A stretch of DNA of 64,000 nucleotides from Caballeronia glathei (lineage in GTDB: Bacteria; Pseudomonadota; Gammaproteobacteria; Burkholderiales; Burkholderiaceae), in the NCBI RefSeq assembly GCF_000698595.1, contig NZ_JFHC01000031.1:28600-92599 (forward strand), read 5' to 3'. Every line of letters starts with the position of its first letter. Within the stretch, counting starts at the first letter, position 1. A program made the translations under genes and the position numbers. The notes below the pieces were generated by a model. It had not been told where the DNA came from. It made no database searches and saw nothing but the letters and a program-made list of their open reading frames with translations. Of this stretch, positions 1-8,544 are shown one piece after another.

Positions 1-1629
1 AAAGGCTTCAAGGAAGCCGTGCGAGGCCGAATCGCACAAGGGCAACCACTAAGCGCCCTCTTCTCGGCGTCGGTTTTGAAAAAGCAAATGTTGATCGCGT
101 TCCTTCAACGACTGGTCGGTCTCGATCGCCGTCTGGGCAATTTCAAAATCACGTTCGTCACACGCCATTGGAAGGATGGCGAACGAAGCGATTCGCTAAC
201 ACGTTCTGATTTGCCAGCGGTTACGGCAAAGCGCGAAGTCAAAGTCGAGGAACGCGATCCGGATACGGGTGACGGTCTCGGTACTTACCAACACTTCACG
301 CTGTACCACTATCAACTTAACGCTAGCGAGTATGGGCTTCCAAGAAACGCGATCGCATTTTGTGCAAAGTCGTCACCGGTAAAGGACATTACGCAGCGCT
401 ATCTACGGACCCGAGCTCAACAAAATAACCCTGTAGATGGATCGCATCACATCGTCCTTATTGAGAGCGACTATCTGGATCAGCGCGTGAACGAGCAACG
501 CGATGACTTCGAAAACATTCCAGCCGAAATCTCTATCGGCGATCTATTTTCCGGCGAAAAGCTGTCCTACGCCACGATCTATGATGCTATCGATCCTGTG
601 ATCGAAGAGATGGTGGTCCCCGCGAACTGGAACAAAGACGATGTACTCCGGGATATAACCAACCAATTTGGCATAAGCGAGGCTATGCTCCAAGATACAT
701 CAACCCGCATTGTTTACGGCGAAACACCACAGGCGGTCGCCGAGCGTGTGTTGAAAAAATATCAGGAGCGAGTGGTTGACGAAACCGCCGCTATTTACAA
801 CCTAAAAGAGGAAATCATTAAGGCGGAGCCGGATTCCGAGGAATTTCGGGCATTGATTAATGATTTGGCGTGGAAATACACGTCTTCGTTAAAAAACTTC
901 GATATGGCGAATTTATCCCAGCTTATCGTTCGCCGGGCCGCTATCGTCCAAATTTTAGACTTGGCATGCAACGAAAAGCTTGCAATGCAGACTGTAAGCA
1001 ATGGAGCTCGTCGCAAGAATGAGCAGATCATTCACAACATATTCTTTCCGATGCGTAAGGATAGCTCGGAGGTCGATGATCACGATATTTGGCTACTAAG
1101 CGAGGAGTACCATTATTACGACTATATAGCATCAGACGTTCCTCTTGCGAATATCGCTTGGAATGGGGGTGAAAAAATATTTGAACGCGATATTGATGTT
1201 GAAATAAAAAAGATTTTAGAAAAGCGTGCTTCAGCAAATAGCGGAAAGCGTCCAGACATAGCAATTTTCAGCAAGGAGGGGTCGGCGATAATCATTGAAT
1301 TCAAGGCGCCTGGAGTGCATTTGGATGACTATGTGGGTGATCTTGCGGAATACTCTCATCTGTTGGCCGCAAAGTCCGGTGGAAAGTTAAAGAAAATATA
1401 CGGTTATCTCATAGGCGATACTGTAAATGCCCTGCGCTTATCTGGATGGACACCATTTCCGCTTGGGAATGGATATTTTCGATCGGACGCGCTTCTGGAT
1501 CCGAAAACCCGATACCCGCTCGGCGAAACTTATTTCGAAATACTTTACTTCAGCGATGTAATCGAGCGGGCGAAGAAGAGAATTGGCATCTATCAAAATA
1601 AGCTCCAATTAAAGTTAGACCCACACTGA
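1..1629 (+). CDS. GHKL/Hsp90-like ATPase with C-terminal PD-(D/E)XK-like nuclease domain (5' end outside the window)
   Basis: The frame is open through base 1, so this is the C-terminal part (at least 542 residues) of a longer protein. The GTG at 19 is only the first possible start codon inside the window. The first ~250 residues look like the second half of an Hsp90-type ATPase (middle/transducer region, with the GRGR-like arginines at the left edge). The N-terminal ATP-binding part would lie upstream. Around bases 1230-1315 there is a nuclease-like core: an acidic helix, RPDIAIF with a conserved-type Asp, then IIEFKAPG, giving the E-x-K of a PD-(D/E)XK fold. ATPase-plus-nuclease proteins of this build are common in bacterial defence loci. 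That role is inferred here from domain order and from neighbours (AlbA_2-RRM, EVE-HNH). Lower GC than the phage structural genes suggests separate acquisition. Confidence 0.6.
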   Translation, partial: KGFKEAVRGRIAQGQPLSALFSASVLKKQMLIAFLQRLVGLDRRLGNFKITFVTRHWKDGERSDSLTRSDLPAVTAKREVKVEERDPDTGDGLGTYQHFTLYHYQLNASEYGLPRNAIAFCAKSSPVKDITQRYLRTRAQQNNPVDGSHHIVLIESDYLDQRVNEQRDDFENIPAEISIGDLFSGEKLSYATIYDAIDPVIEEMVVPANWNKDDVLRDITNQFGISEAMLQDTSTRIVYGETPQAVAERVLKKYQERVVDETAAIYNLKEEIIKAEPDSEEFRALINDLAWKYTSSLKNFDMANLSQLIVRRAAIVQILDLACNEKLAMQTVSNGARRKNEQIIHNIFFPMRKDSSEVDDHDIWLLSEEYHYYDYIASDVPLANIAWNGGEKIFERDIDVEIKKILEKRASANSGKRPDIAIFSKEGSAIIIEFKAPGVHLDDYVGDLAEYSHLLAAKSGGKLKKIYGYLIGDTVNALRLSGWTPFPLGNGYFRSDALLDPKTRYPLGETYFEILYFSDVIERAKKRIGIYQNKLQLKLDPH

Positions 1630-2006
1630 AGTCGTCGTTGGACGGCTTCCCACACGAAACGGACGTCTAAACGTCCAAACGACGATACGGGCGAGTGATG
1701 CTTCTTGGGCGAATCTTGCCGATCGTCGCGCGATCGGCAGGAGCCTTCCTACGAGCGGCAGCACGCGACCCACTTCGGCCCGTCCACCCAGCGCGTCCTC
1801 AACGACGGCTTCCAACGTACAACGGCCGTCTGCCGATTCGCATGGGAAGTCGGGTGTTCGGCCAAAACGCACGGTCGACTCGCACACCCGCTCCTTATGC
1901 AAAGTGAAGTCGCGGAAAAGGGTTGCATCCGTTGGTTTCCTTCAACGAACGCACTCCGCGCTTCGGAAAGACCGCAATCTTCACCACTAAATGGCGAACT
2001 AACGCT
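1630..2006. other. Intergenic stretch, no convincing gene; inverted repeat at its left end
   Basis: The short frames here (under ~100 codons, both strands) have no ribosome site and no recognisable protein. An inverted repeat lies at 1633-1644 and 1672-1684 (CGTCGTTGGACG against CGTCCAAACGACG, one-base bulge), just after the stop of the upstream gene and before the convergent stop at 2007. There is no T-tract, so it is not a typical Rho-independent terminator. The rest looks like unconstrained high-GC sequence. Confidence 0.5.
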
Positions 2007-4061
2007 CTAACGCTTCCACGCCAGCCGCAAACTTCGTCCCTTAATGTCCTTACCGCGCAACGCTTCCATTGCCTGCACAGCCTGCGTCCGATCAAGCATC
2101 TTCACGAAGGCGTACCCCCTATTTTTCCCTGTAACGTAGTCCGTTTGCATATCAATCGCAGTCACTTCGCCGAATGGTTCGAATAAGGCTCGTATTTCGT
2201 CGATGGTCACCGCATAACCAAGGTTTCCAATGTGGAGGGCCTCCGCACCTCCGATTCGGAGATCGGTCGGCGCTTTAGAAAAAAGAGGCAAGGGCTCTTC
2301 TGCCTTCTCCTTCGGTGCAGTGCGCGGCGGCGGCGGTGGCGGTGGCGAGCCGGCTTGCCACATTTTTGTCAGGCTTCCTGTTACCTTTCCGTCCGCGGTC
2401 AACAGCTCTAAATCTACAAGTAGCCTCCTCATCCGCTTCGTCGTGCTCTTATAGGCATTATTGGCGGGCAGCGCGTCGAGCGTCTCTTGCAGAAAAGTTG
2501 TGTCCACAACCTGCACCGGCACAACATGCCTCAGTGCTCCATAAAGTTCCGCAAGCATTGCCTCAACCTCATGCGGATCCCGGATACGAAGCCGCGGAAT
2601 TTCGCGCCGCCCGAGTCCCCGTTTCTTTCCGCCCGTTCCAGCGTTCACGATCAACCCCTTTCCTGCAAGTTGCTCGTAAAGAATTCGGTACAGATCCCAG
2701 TCATGCAGATCGAGCGAATCGTATATCTGCTGAGGCGACATTAGGTCACCGCTCTTCCCCGCCAGCAACACTAGCATCTCCTCACGAGACAGCTTCAGTG
2801 GCTGATATCCAATGAGCCACGCTTGATCAGCGGAGGAAAAGACCGACTTATGAAACAATGTAATCGCGAACTTCCCAGGATCGGAGGCGAGATTCGGCGA
2901 AACAAGATCGGCGTCTTTTATCAACCGAAAAATTCGACGCATTCCCTCGCCCATTTCCCGAACATACCCAATCTCGCGCAGACCTCTCGCGACATGGACA
3001 TTGCGCGATTCGTGCAATCCCTGCTGCCTCTTCAGATCGTCAACGCTTATTGTTGACAGCAACGAGCCGGGGGAGTGGATTTCCATTCGATCGTCGAAAA
3101 TCAGGATTTCGATATTCTTGCCCTCGATACTATAATCACGATGAGTAATTGCGTTGATTAACGCCTCTCTACACGCGTCTTCGGGGTACATAATGCGCTG
3201 TCTAAAAAGTGCGTCATCGGTCAGCTTTGTTCCGACCAAATGAGGTCTGAGTTGCTCCCATGCCTGAGTAAGAAGCTGGAGGATGTTACCAGTGACGGTC
3301 TCGTCAGTAGCCACGTTATAGTCTCGCCCCGTGCCGAGTTCTGTTCCGCGGATGCGGACAACTCTCACTTGACAACGGGGATGCCATCTTTCAACGTCTT
3401 TGGCGAATAATAGGAGCGCTGCACGGCGTAAGCGCAGAATACCCAGACCGTACTCCGCCAACCCGAGATACTGTAAGCAACGTTCGGGCGACATGCGCGC
3501 GGTATTTTCCGAGACTGCAGCAACGAGAGTTAGGTCCAGATCCGTAACTAACGCGCCATCTACAAATTCGCGATCGTACTGTCTAGATAGCTGTTCCTGT
3601 CTTTCGAACTGCAGCCGGGCGGCCGAAACGGGTACGGACTCTAGATCACGTCTCTGGAGACAGCGGCCATCGCTTGTTTGGTGTATTCCTCGCGTGCTTT
3701 TATCGATATAGAAATACAATATTGATTTTTCATCAATCGTGATTCTCGTCCCATATGGAGAGGGGAGAGGGGTGTCTTTATGCACCCCAGTTACCGGGGC
3801 CTTTAGTAACACATCGACCTGTTGCTCGGAATAGGAAATTCCGGTTACGGTACCGTCGTCTTCCACACCGACGAGTAGCTCCCCGCCATCAGCATTTGCG
3901 AATGCCACCAGCGTTTCGGAAATATCCTTGGAAACCGAACTCAAGTCCCGTGGCTTCTTGTTACCAGGTTCGCCATGCAAAGCGCTTTTGAATTCGCGAA
4001 ACTGGCTTTCACGAAGTTCTATTGTTTTCTGAATTCTGTCTTTTAAAGCTAACGCATCCAT
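2007..4061 (-). CDS. AlbA_2 (Schlafen-type) / RecG-like ATPase-fold protein with C-terminal RNA recognition motif
   Basis: A 684-residue protein. Residues ~15-140 are an AlbA_2 (Schlafen-AlbA) nucleic-acid-binding domain (ESQFREFK, then ADGGELLVGVEDDG). Residues ~285-400 match the RecG-like C-terminal GHKL-type ATPase fold seen in this family (PEDACREALINAITHRDYS, then PGSLL). After a poly-proline linker (573-579), residues ~605-682 form a complete RRM with RNP2 LHIGNL and RNP1 RGYAFVKM. I chose the ATG at 4061 because GGGGGC lies 4-5 bases upstream; a GTG at 4106 is the longer alternative. AlbA_2 proteins are often transcription regulators or defence proteins. An RRM tail is unusual for them and points to RNA binding. 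It converges on the ATPase-nuclease gene and shares strand with the EVE-HNH gene upstream. The function is inferred. Confidence 0.75.
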   Translation of the reverse strand: MDALALKDRIQKTIELRESQFREFKSALHGEPGNKKPRDLSSVSKDISETLVAFANADGGELLVGVEDDGTVTGISYSEQQVDVLLKAPVTGVHKDTPLPSPYGTRITIDEKSILYFYIDKSTRGIHQTSDGRCLQRRDLESVPVSAARLQFERQEQLSRQYDREFVDGALVTDLDLTLVAAVSENTARMSPERCLQYLGLAEYGLGILRLRRAALLLFAKDVERWHPRCQVRVVRIRGTELGTGRDYNVATDETVTGNILQLLTQAWEQLRPHLVGTKLTDDALFRQRIMYPEDACREALINAITHRDYSIEGKNIEILIFDDRMEIHSPGSLLSTISVDDLKRQQGLHESRNVHVARGLREIGYVREMGEGMRRIFRLIKDADLVSPNLASDPGKFAITLFHKSVFSSADQAWLIGYQPLKLSREEMLVLLAGKSGDLMSPQQIYDSLDLHDWDLYRILYEQLAGKGLIVNAGTGGKKRGLGRREIPRLRIRDPHEVEAMLAELYGALRHVVPVQVVDTTFLQETLDALPANNAYKSTTKRMRRLLVDLELLTADGKVTGSLTKMWQAGSPPPPPPPRTAPKEKAEEPLPLFSKAPTDLRIGGAEALHIGNLGYAVTIDEIRALFEPFGEVTAIDMQTDYVTGKNRGYAFVKMLDRTQAVQAMEALRGKDIKGRSLRLAWKR

Positions 4062-4494
4062 AACGCCCCCGTGCGAATCTGATTGATCAATTTTGGCGAA
4101 GGGCACATGGTGCTATGTTTCCGAATGCGTTGCAACTGCAGGATGGCGTGAGATCCAACGGGCGTAGTGGTACGACTTCAGCCCTCGTCATTTTCTCGGA
4201 GCAGCCCGCCGATGGACTACCGCAATGGGACAGAATGTAATCGAACGCGATGACCGACGACACGACGAAGGAATAGATGCGGCGAACGTCCGTTGTCCGA
4301 GTGGAACCGACGCTGGAGCGTCTTTTCTGGCGCGCGGGCGAGTGGCCACAGTTGGCCGAGCCCGGACCGACGCTGGCCCAGCGACATCCGACAAGTATCG
4401 CTAATGGCAGCGTGAGGTGACCATCCCGCGGCAAACAAGTGTTCGAATCGGTACGAAGAAGCGAGGCACCTTCATGCTGGGCGTCCTGGCAGAT
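4062..4494. other. Intergenic stretch between the AlbA_2-RRM and EVE-HNH genes
   Basis: No gene can be supported. The minus-strand frames of 68-115 codons are Arg/Ser/Pro-rich, as expected from high-GC noncoding DNA, and match no protein I recognise. A short direct repeat ACCGACGCTGG occurs twice (near 4307 and 4367). The promoter for the minus-strand AlbA_2-RRM gene should lie near 4062-4150, but no clear -35/-10 pair is seen. Confidence 0.4.
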
Positions 4495-5424
4495 CTATGC
4501 CCGGAATATATTCTGACGATGAAATTCCATGAAAACTTCTTGCTCTGCTCGAAGAATTTTCGCTGTCAAATTCGCCTGCAAATGCCATGAAGAGACGACC
4601 GTCGCCGCCAGATGAGTCGACACCAACAACGTCCCGTTGCTAGAAAATGAAATAAAGCCACGGTCAAACAGGTGATCAACATGAGGCGACAACAACAGTC
4701 CGTTGTTACCATCCAGCTTTTCCTCATCAGTCGAGAGATACCACGGCTTGATGTGACTGGCACGGAGATGCTGACGATCGACGACGCCCGCGACCCTACA
4801 TCCATCCTCGACCAGTTCGACACGGGAGCGGAAAAGACCTTGGCCGCGGCGCGCTTTGATTAGCTGTAACTTTTCCGTCTCCGGAATATCAATGCGTTTT
4901 TTGACGTCGGATTCTTCCTTCTCGTTAAGGCCTTCTAGAGACGCATTGACCGCGCTTTGCATGAGTAAGGAAAATTCGTCGCCGATCAAAGCCCCCAGCG
5001 CAAGCGCCATGACCTCCGGCAGTTCAGTCAGGTATACCGCCTGGTTTCCGTTCCCATTGGCTTGCAGTGGCGAGTAGCGCTCTGGCAAAAGCGGTTGCAG
5101 GATCGCCATATGGTCCGCGGGCCGCACAGCCTTCTCCAACGGTTGATAATCGACTTCGACATACCAGCCTTCGTTCGACCACTCCGCGCCAGCAGTTCCG
5201 AACGCGGTCGGCTTGGGAGAGGTTGCTGCCGGAGCTTGGACTATACCGAGAGCTTTAAGCTTCGTATCGGCGAACGACATGATCACATCACCGACGCTAA
5301 CCTGTGTCATCGTGTCGTAAAAATGATTCCGGCTGCCGTCGCTCTTTTTTTTCGGAGACCAGAGGTACCCGCCGCTTACTTCGTGCTTATACGTTTGATT
5401 TTGATTGACCCACCAATATCGCAT
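4495..5424 (-). CDS. EVE-HNH protein, putative modification-dependent (type IV) endonuclease
   Basis: A 309-residue protein. Residues 1 to ~135 start MRYWWVNQNQTY and carry GYLWSPKK and VGDVIMSF, the build of an EVE/PUA-like domain that reads modified bases. Residues ~205-265 are an HNH nuclease: RASHIKPW (His224 as likely general base), DGNNGLLLSPHVDHLFDRGFISF (Asn240/241, His248 and His251 as likely metal ligands). Fusions of EVE with HNH are known modification-dependent restriction enzymes, so the likely role is cutting incoming DNA that carries modified cytosines. The exact target cannot be read from the sequence. The ATG at 5424 is well placed but has only a weak ribosome site (GAGATG). 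The gene stands alone on the minus strand and is somewhat AT-richer than the phage genes. Confidence 0.8.
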   Translation of the reverse strand: MRYWWVNQNQTYKHEVSGGYLWSPKKKSDGSRNHFYDTMTQVSVGDVIMSFADTKLKALGIVQAPAATSPKPTAFGTAGAEWSNEGWYVEVDYQPLEKAVRPADHMAILQPLLPERYSPLQANGNGNQAVYLTELPEVMALALGALIGDEFSLLMQSAVNASLEGLNEKEESDVKKRIDIPETEKLQLIKARRGQGLFRSRVELVEDGCRVAGVVDRQHLRASHIKPWYLSTDEEKLDGNNGLLLSPHVDHLFDRGFISFSSNGTLLVSTHLAATVVSSWHLQANLTAKILRAEQEVFMEFHRQNIFRA

Positions 5425-5767
5425 GCCGTTTTTTTCATCTCAGTGCAGCGTCAATGCTGTAAGCGCATGGGACAGCGCCGTGCAAGAGCCGTCGTTCAAG
5501 TCATTGATTCTTCGTGCCGCGATTGTACCTTCTCGTACGCAAGTCTCGAGCGAAAAAATGGAGCCAAAAGCCTTATGACACAAGGCTGAACGTGATTTAT
5601 CCAACTATACTGAAGAGTTACATCTACGGAACGCGCTATTGCAGAGGGGGCAAAGAGCCGTTGGAAAAGACGCGGTATTTCATTGGCTTCCCTACCGTGA
5701 GTCATATTTTACTTTCAACGGAGATGACGTTCCTACACGAATGATCCATGCTGGGGAGGAAGCTATC
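5425..5767. other. Intergenic stretch between divergent accessory genes
   Basis: This region separates the minus-strand EVE-HNH gene from the plus-strand membrane-protein gene and should hold both promoters. It is AT-richer than its surroundings. Plus-strand frames cross it, but the first good ribosome site for the downstream gene is at 5753-5761, so the upstream coding extension is not supported. The 10-mer AAAGCCTTAT near 5570 also occurs near 47680 beside the integrase (see rejected items). Confidence 0.4.
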
Positions 5768-6211
5768 GTGTCCCTCGATACCATGTCGTTCATCCTTGGA
5801 GGCATCCTTGTAGCTGCGGGCCTTTTTGGTGGCGGGCTAGAGATAAAGGAATTGAAGCTTCCGCAGATCGGCATCGCTGCTCGCTACCTCTCGGTAGGCG
5901 TAGGTGTCTGCTTCGTCGTGCTTGCGATTTACGTCAAATCTCCGCAGTTGTTTAGCGAAAAAGAATCGAAAGTAACATTCCAAGAACCTATGCAAGGAGA
6001 TTTGCGGTTGGACGCCTGCCTTGAGTGGGGGAAAAAATGTGGTGAGCCCGCAGCTACTGCGTGGTGCAAGACACATGGTATGTCTCGCGCTTCGGACTAC
6101 CGGCAGGAAAACGTTGGCAATCAAAATGTCAGAACCCGTCTCATAAGTACAAGTCAAGTGTGCTCCGAAGCGTTCTGCGCGTCGTTTGCTTACATCGTCT
6201 GCGAAAAATGA
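5768..6211 (+). CDS. Small membrane protein with cysteine-rich outer domain, unknown function
   Basis: I do not recognise a named family. The GTG at 5768 is preceded by GGGGAGGAA with six bases of spacing, so it is preferred to the longer frame starting at 5639. The product is 147 residues. It has two hydrophobic segments (residues ~6-24 and ~37-57), separated by a short charged stretch (EIKELKLPQIG), then a polar domain of about 85 residues. That domain has six or more cysteines (ACLEWGKKCGEPAATAWC, later VCSEAFC and a final IVCEK), which suggests disulfides and an extracytoplasmic location. It lies between the EVE-HNH gene and the methylase, on the opposite strand to both, and is probably a separate accessory gene. 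A role in exclusion or surface modification is only a guess. Confidence 0.55.
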   Translation: MSLDTMSFILGGILVAAGLFGGGLEIKELKLPQIGIAARYLSVGVGVCFVVLAIYVKSPQLFSEKESKVTFQEPMQGDLRLDACLEWGKKCGEPAATAWCKTHGMSRASDYRQENVGNQNVRTRLISTSQVCSEAFCASFAYIVCEK

Positions 6212-6402
6212 GTTATCTGTCCGAGTTCCCTTCGACGTTTCCGCTACCCCGGGAAGCCGTCGTCTGAGTGACCGGCCAGTTGATTGCGCCAACGGCGGCT
6301 TCTGGCCCGGGTGCCGTCGATCAGGACATCTCGAATTGGGGCGCCATACTAAGTCATCGGCCGAGTTCGAGCGTAAAGCTTCCGGTTTCGTTTGCTATCG
6401 GT

Positions 6403-7194
6403 TTAGAACAATCCGGCTGGTTCCCGCGCGTCGTTCCAACTGAAGATGATCACCTCCTTGCGCGCAGCCTCGCGGCCGCCGCCGCCCACGGTGTATTTGA
6501 TGTCGATGGTCTCGATGTGGAATCCCTCGAAGGCTCGTCGAATATCTGGATGGTCGTTGAGGCTCACGATCGCCCTGCCCTTCAAAGCGCGCAGGCGCGC
6601 TGCCATCTCGACGTACTCTGCATAGTCGAACGGCACGCCGTACCCTTCCGTCTCCCAATACGGCGGGTCCAAATAAAACAGCGTATGCGGACGATCGTAG
6701 CGGTCGATGCAGGCCTTCCAGTCCAGACGCTCGATGAACGTCGCCGCCAACCGGAGGTGGGCCGCGGAGAGTGTTTCTTCTAGACGCAAGAGGTTAAGAC
6801 CGGGTGGCGTTGTCGTCGCCGTACCAAATGTCTGCCCCTCGACCTTCCCGCCAAAGCAGTTGTGCTGCAGATAATAGAACCGCGCGGCGCGCTGAATATC
6901 GGTCAGCGTTTCGGGGCGCGTGTCCTGCAGCCACTTAAAAACCTGCCGGCTCGTCAGTGCCCATTTGAACTGGCGCACGAATTCCTCGAGGTGGTGCTGC
7001 ACCACCCGGTAAAGATTCACCAGCTCGCCGTTAATATCGTTGATCACCTCGACTGCTGCCGGCGGACGCAGGAAATACAGCGCGGCCCCGCCCGCGAACA
7101 CTTCGACATAGCACTCGTGTCTCGGAAAGCGCGGAATTAGATGGTCTGCGAGACGGCGCTTTCCGCCGATCCAGGGAATGATTGGGGTTGCCAT
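6403..7194 (-). CDS. DNA adenine methylase (D12 class, Dam-like)
   Basis: A 263-residue N6-adenine methyltransferase that uses S-adenosylmethionine. Seen motifs: PWIGGKRRL at residues 7-15, FAGGAAL at 33-39 (SAM-binding motif I), INDINGELVN at 51-60, and the catalytic DPPY at 176-179. Motif order (FxGG before DPPY) and length fit the D12/Dam class. The ATG at 7194 is chosen because family homology begins exactly there; the open frame continues upstream to 7536 without homology. An AAAAGG ribosome site lies about 10 bases upstream. Prophages often carry such a methylase at the end of the late region, where it can protect phage DNA from host restriction. Target sequence unknown. It is next to, and on the same strand as, the lysis genes but separated from them by a plus-strand gene. 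Confidence 0.9.
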   Translation of the reverse strand: MATPIIPWIGGKRRLADHLIPRFPRHECYVEVFAGGAALYFLRPPAAVEVINDINGELVNLYRVVQHHLEEFVRQFKWALTSRQVFKWLQDTRPETLTDIQRAARFYYLQHNCFGGKVEGQTFGTATTTPPGLNLLRLEETLSAAHLRLAATFIERLDWKACIDRYDRPHTLFYLDPPYWETEGYGVPFDYAEYVEMAARLRALKGRAIVSLNDHPDIRRAFEGFHIETIDIKYTVGGGGREAARKEVIIFSWNDAREPAGLF

Positions 7195-7289
7195 AAGTGG
7201 ATTGCCTTTTCTGGAATTGCGATAGAATTCGGCCCGCCTACCGGTAGGTGGCAGGGCCTTGGCTAATTCACTGGCTGCTTCAGTGGAAA

Positions 7290-7336
7290 GGCGACGCCGG
7301 GCATGCTCCAACATGCTCGGCGTCGCCCTGTCTTTT
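7290..7336 (+). terminator. Strong hairpin followed by CTGTCTTTT
   Basis: A 16-bp stem (7290-7305 with 7312-7327, one G-T pair, loop CTCCAA) is followed on the plus strand by CTGTCTTTT. On the minus strand only three T follow, so plus-strand termination is favoured. No plus-strand gene ends just before it. It may stop read-through toward 7458 or fold as part of a leader or antisense RNA opposite the methylase promoter. A perfect 12-bp palindrome CCTACCGGTAGG lies nearby at 7237-7248. Confidence 0.55.
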
Positions 7337-7356
7337 CCCGCGCCGCGAAGCACGGT

Positions 7357-7369
7357 CAAAGTGACTTTT
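7357..7369. repeat. Dispersed phage palindrome CAAAGTSACTTTG, copy 1
   Basis: Reads CAAAGTGACTTTT, with the exact core AAAGTGACTTT. It is intergenic, between the methylase and the small plus-strand gene. Other copies are at 14646, 34278 and 36975 (exact core) and 19823 (one mismatch). Confidence 0.6.
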
Positions 7370-7457
7370 AAGATGCCCAAAACGGGCGAATAATGACTCT
7401 GTAGAGGACGTCCCCCACCGAAGGAGCGGACGTCCGAATACTTGCGGAGAGCACCGC

Positions 7458-7808
7458 ATGTTGCCTGGGTCGAACCTGGACGCGGAAGCGCGCGCCGAGC
7501 TGCTTTGCTATCTCGTGGTATCGCACTTGGTCGCACGCGCGACAGTCGGCGAATGGCTGACGGTCGAACAAATCTATGAATCGGCGCGGATTTGGCTGCG
7601 GGCGAACGGCGGCATAGCAGACTGGCCCGAGAGGTTACAGCTCGCGCGAATGTCGCTTGAACTCACACCTCGGCTATCGGCGCTGCCATTCTCCAAAGAC
7701 GAAACGTCGCTCCTCGAACTGTTCGCGGATCGATGGCAACTGGACTATCGGTCGCCCATGGTTCAAGGCATCTACGGAGCGTGCGAACGGCATCTGCGCC
7801 GCGCTTAA
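7458..7808 (+). CDS. Hypothetical small soluble protein
   Basis: A 116-residue helical, acidic protein with no signal peptide or membrane segment and no family I recognise. The ATG at 7458 has GGAG about 8-12 bases upstream. The composition (balanced, few Arg/Pro runs) looks like a real protein and not a shadow frame. It stands alone on the plus strand between the phage lysis genes and the methylase, converging on the holin gene, a typical place for a moron. The palindrome at 7357 and the hairpin at 7290 lie upstream. Confidence 0.5.
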   Translation: MLPGSNLDAEARAELLCYLVVSHLVARATVGEWLTVEQIYESARIWLRANGGIADWPERLQLARMSLELTPRLSALPFSKDETSLLELFADRWQLDYRSPMVQGIYGACERHLRRA

Positions 7809-7902
7809 CGTGCGGTTCCGGGCGTGACTCCATCAGCGCTACCAGATTGCGCCCCGTCTGAGCCGACAATGTCTTCCGGCCGACGAAAGACGGAAACGGG
7901 GC

Positions 7903-8544
7903 TTACTGAGTGGTCGGGGTCGTGCGCCCTTCCTCGAGTCGCGCGGTAGTCGGGTCCGATCGAGACACCACCGTATCCGGCGACACCGCGAACTGTGTAA
8001 TCGCCGCAGCTTGCTTGTCCGCCCGTGACGAGGAACCGAAGAAGTACTCCTTCGAGCCCAGTACCATCGCGATCAGAATCCCAAACAGCGTATCGAGCGC
8101 GCGCATCACGCCGTCATCGACCCGGATCTGCTTCGCGGCGAGCAAGAACTCCAGTCCGATCACGGCGAAGAGCGCCGCCGTATACATATAAGCGAGATTG
8201 CGCGCGGTGTGATCGTGCTCGGTTGCCGCGAAGTCGCGCGCGCTCGCGCGATCGTCAGCGGCCACCTTGTCGGCCTGCACCTGGATGCCCGCCATGTTCT
8301 CGGCATGCGTGAAGCCGGCCTGGCGCATCTTCAGCGCGAACTCGTCGTCCGCCTGTTTGAGCGCGAGCAGTTGCTCGGGCGTCACCTGCTGGCCGGTCAA
8401 CGCCGCCTTCACGGCGTCCACCGAACCGTCGGAAAGACCAAGCTTGCCTGCGATCGCCGTCGCGGCCATCGCAGCAATACCCGGCACACCACCGGTCAGC
8501 GCCGTGACGAGCCAGGGCGCCACCGTTCTCAGGAAATCCATCAT
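7903..8544 (-). CDS. Holin, 3TM_holin family
   Basis: A 213-residue phage lysis protein. Family-type features are an N-terminal hydrophobic stretch (FLRTVAPWLVTALTGGVPGIAAMAATAIAGKLGL), a middle part rich in short charged helices (EQLLALKQADDEFALKMRQAGF, then DRASARDFAATEHD), and two C-terminal membrane segments (YMYTAALFAVIGLEFLLAA and LFGILIAMVLGSKEYFFGSSS). The closing YFFGSSSRADKQ is characteristic. Holins of this type let the endolysin reach the cell wall. The ATG at 8544 overlaps the lysozyme stop in an ATGATGGA context, so the two are translationally coupled; the 25 codons upstream are not part of the family. It is the last gene of the late transcript. Confidence 0.8.
   Translation of the reverse strand: MMDFLRTVAPWLVTALTGGVPGIAAMAATAIAGKLGLSDGSVDAVKAALTGQQVTPEQLLALKQADDEFALKMRQAGFTHAENMAGIQVQADKVAADDRASARDFAATEHDHTARNLAYMYTAALFAVIGLEFLLAAKQIRVDDGVMRALDTLFGILIAMVLGSKEYFFGSSSRADKQAAAITQFAVSPDTVVSRSDPTTARLEEGRTTPTTQ

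Noticed and set aside
1615..2010. Small frames on both strands between the first two genes
   Set aside because: Under 101 codons, no ribosome sites, Arg/Ser/Pro-rich, no family.
6268..6783. 171-residue plus-strand frame opposite the methylase
   Set aside because: Most of it lies antisense to the methylase, whose motifs are clear; the first 45 codons have no ribosome site.
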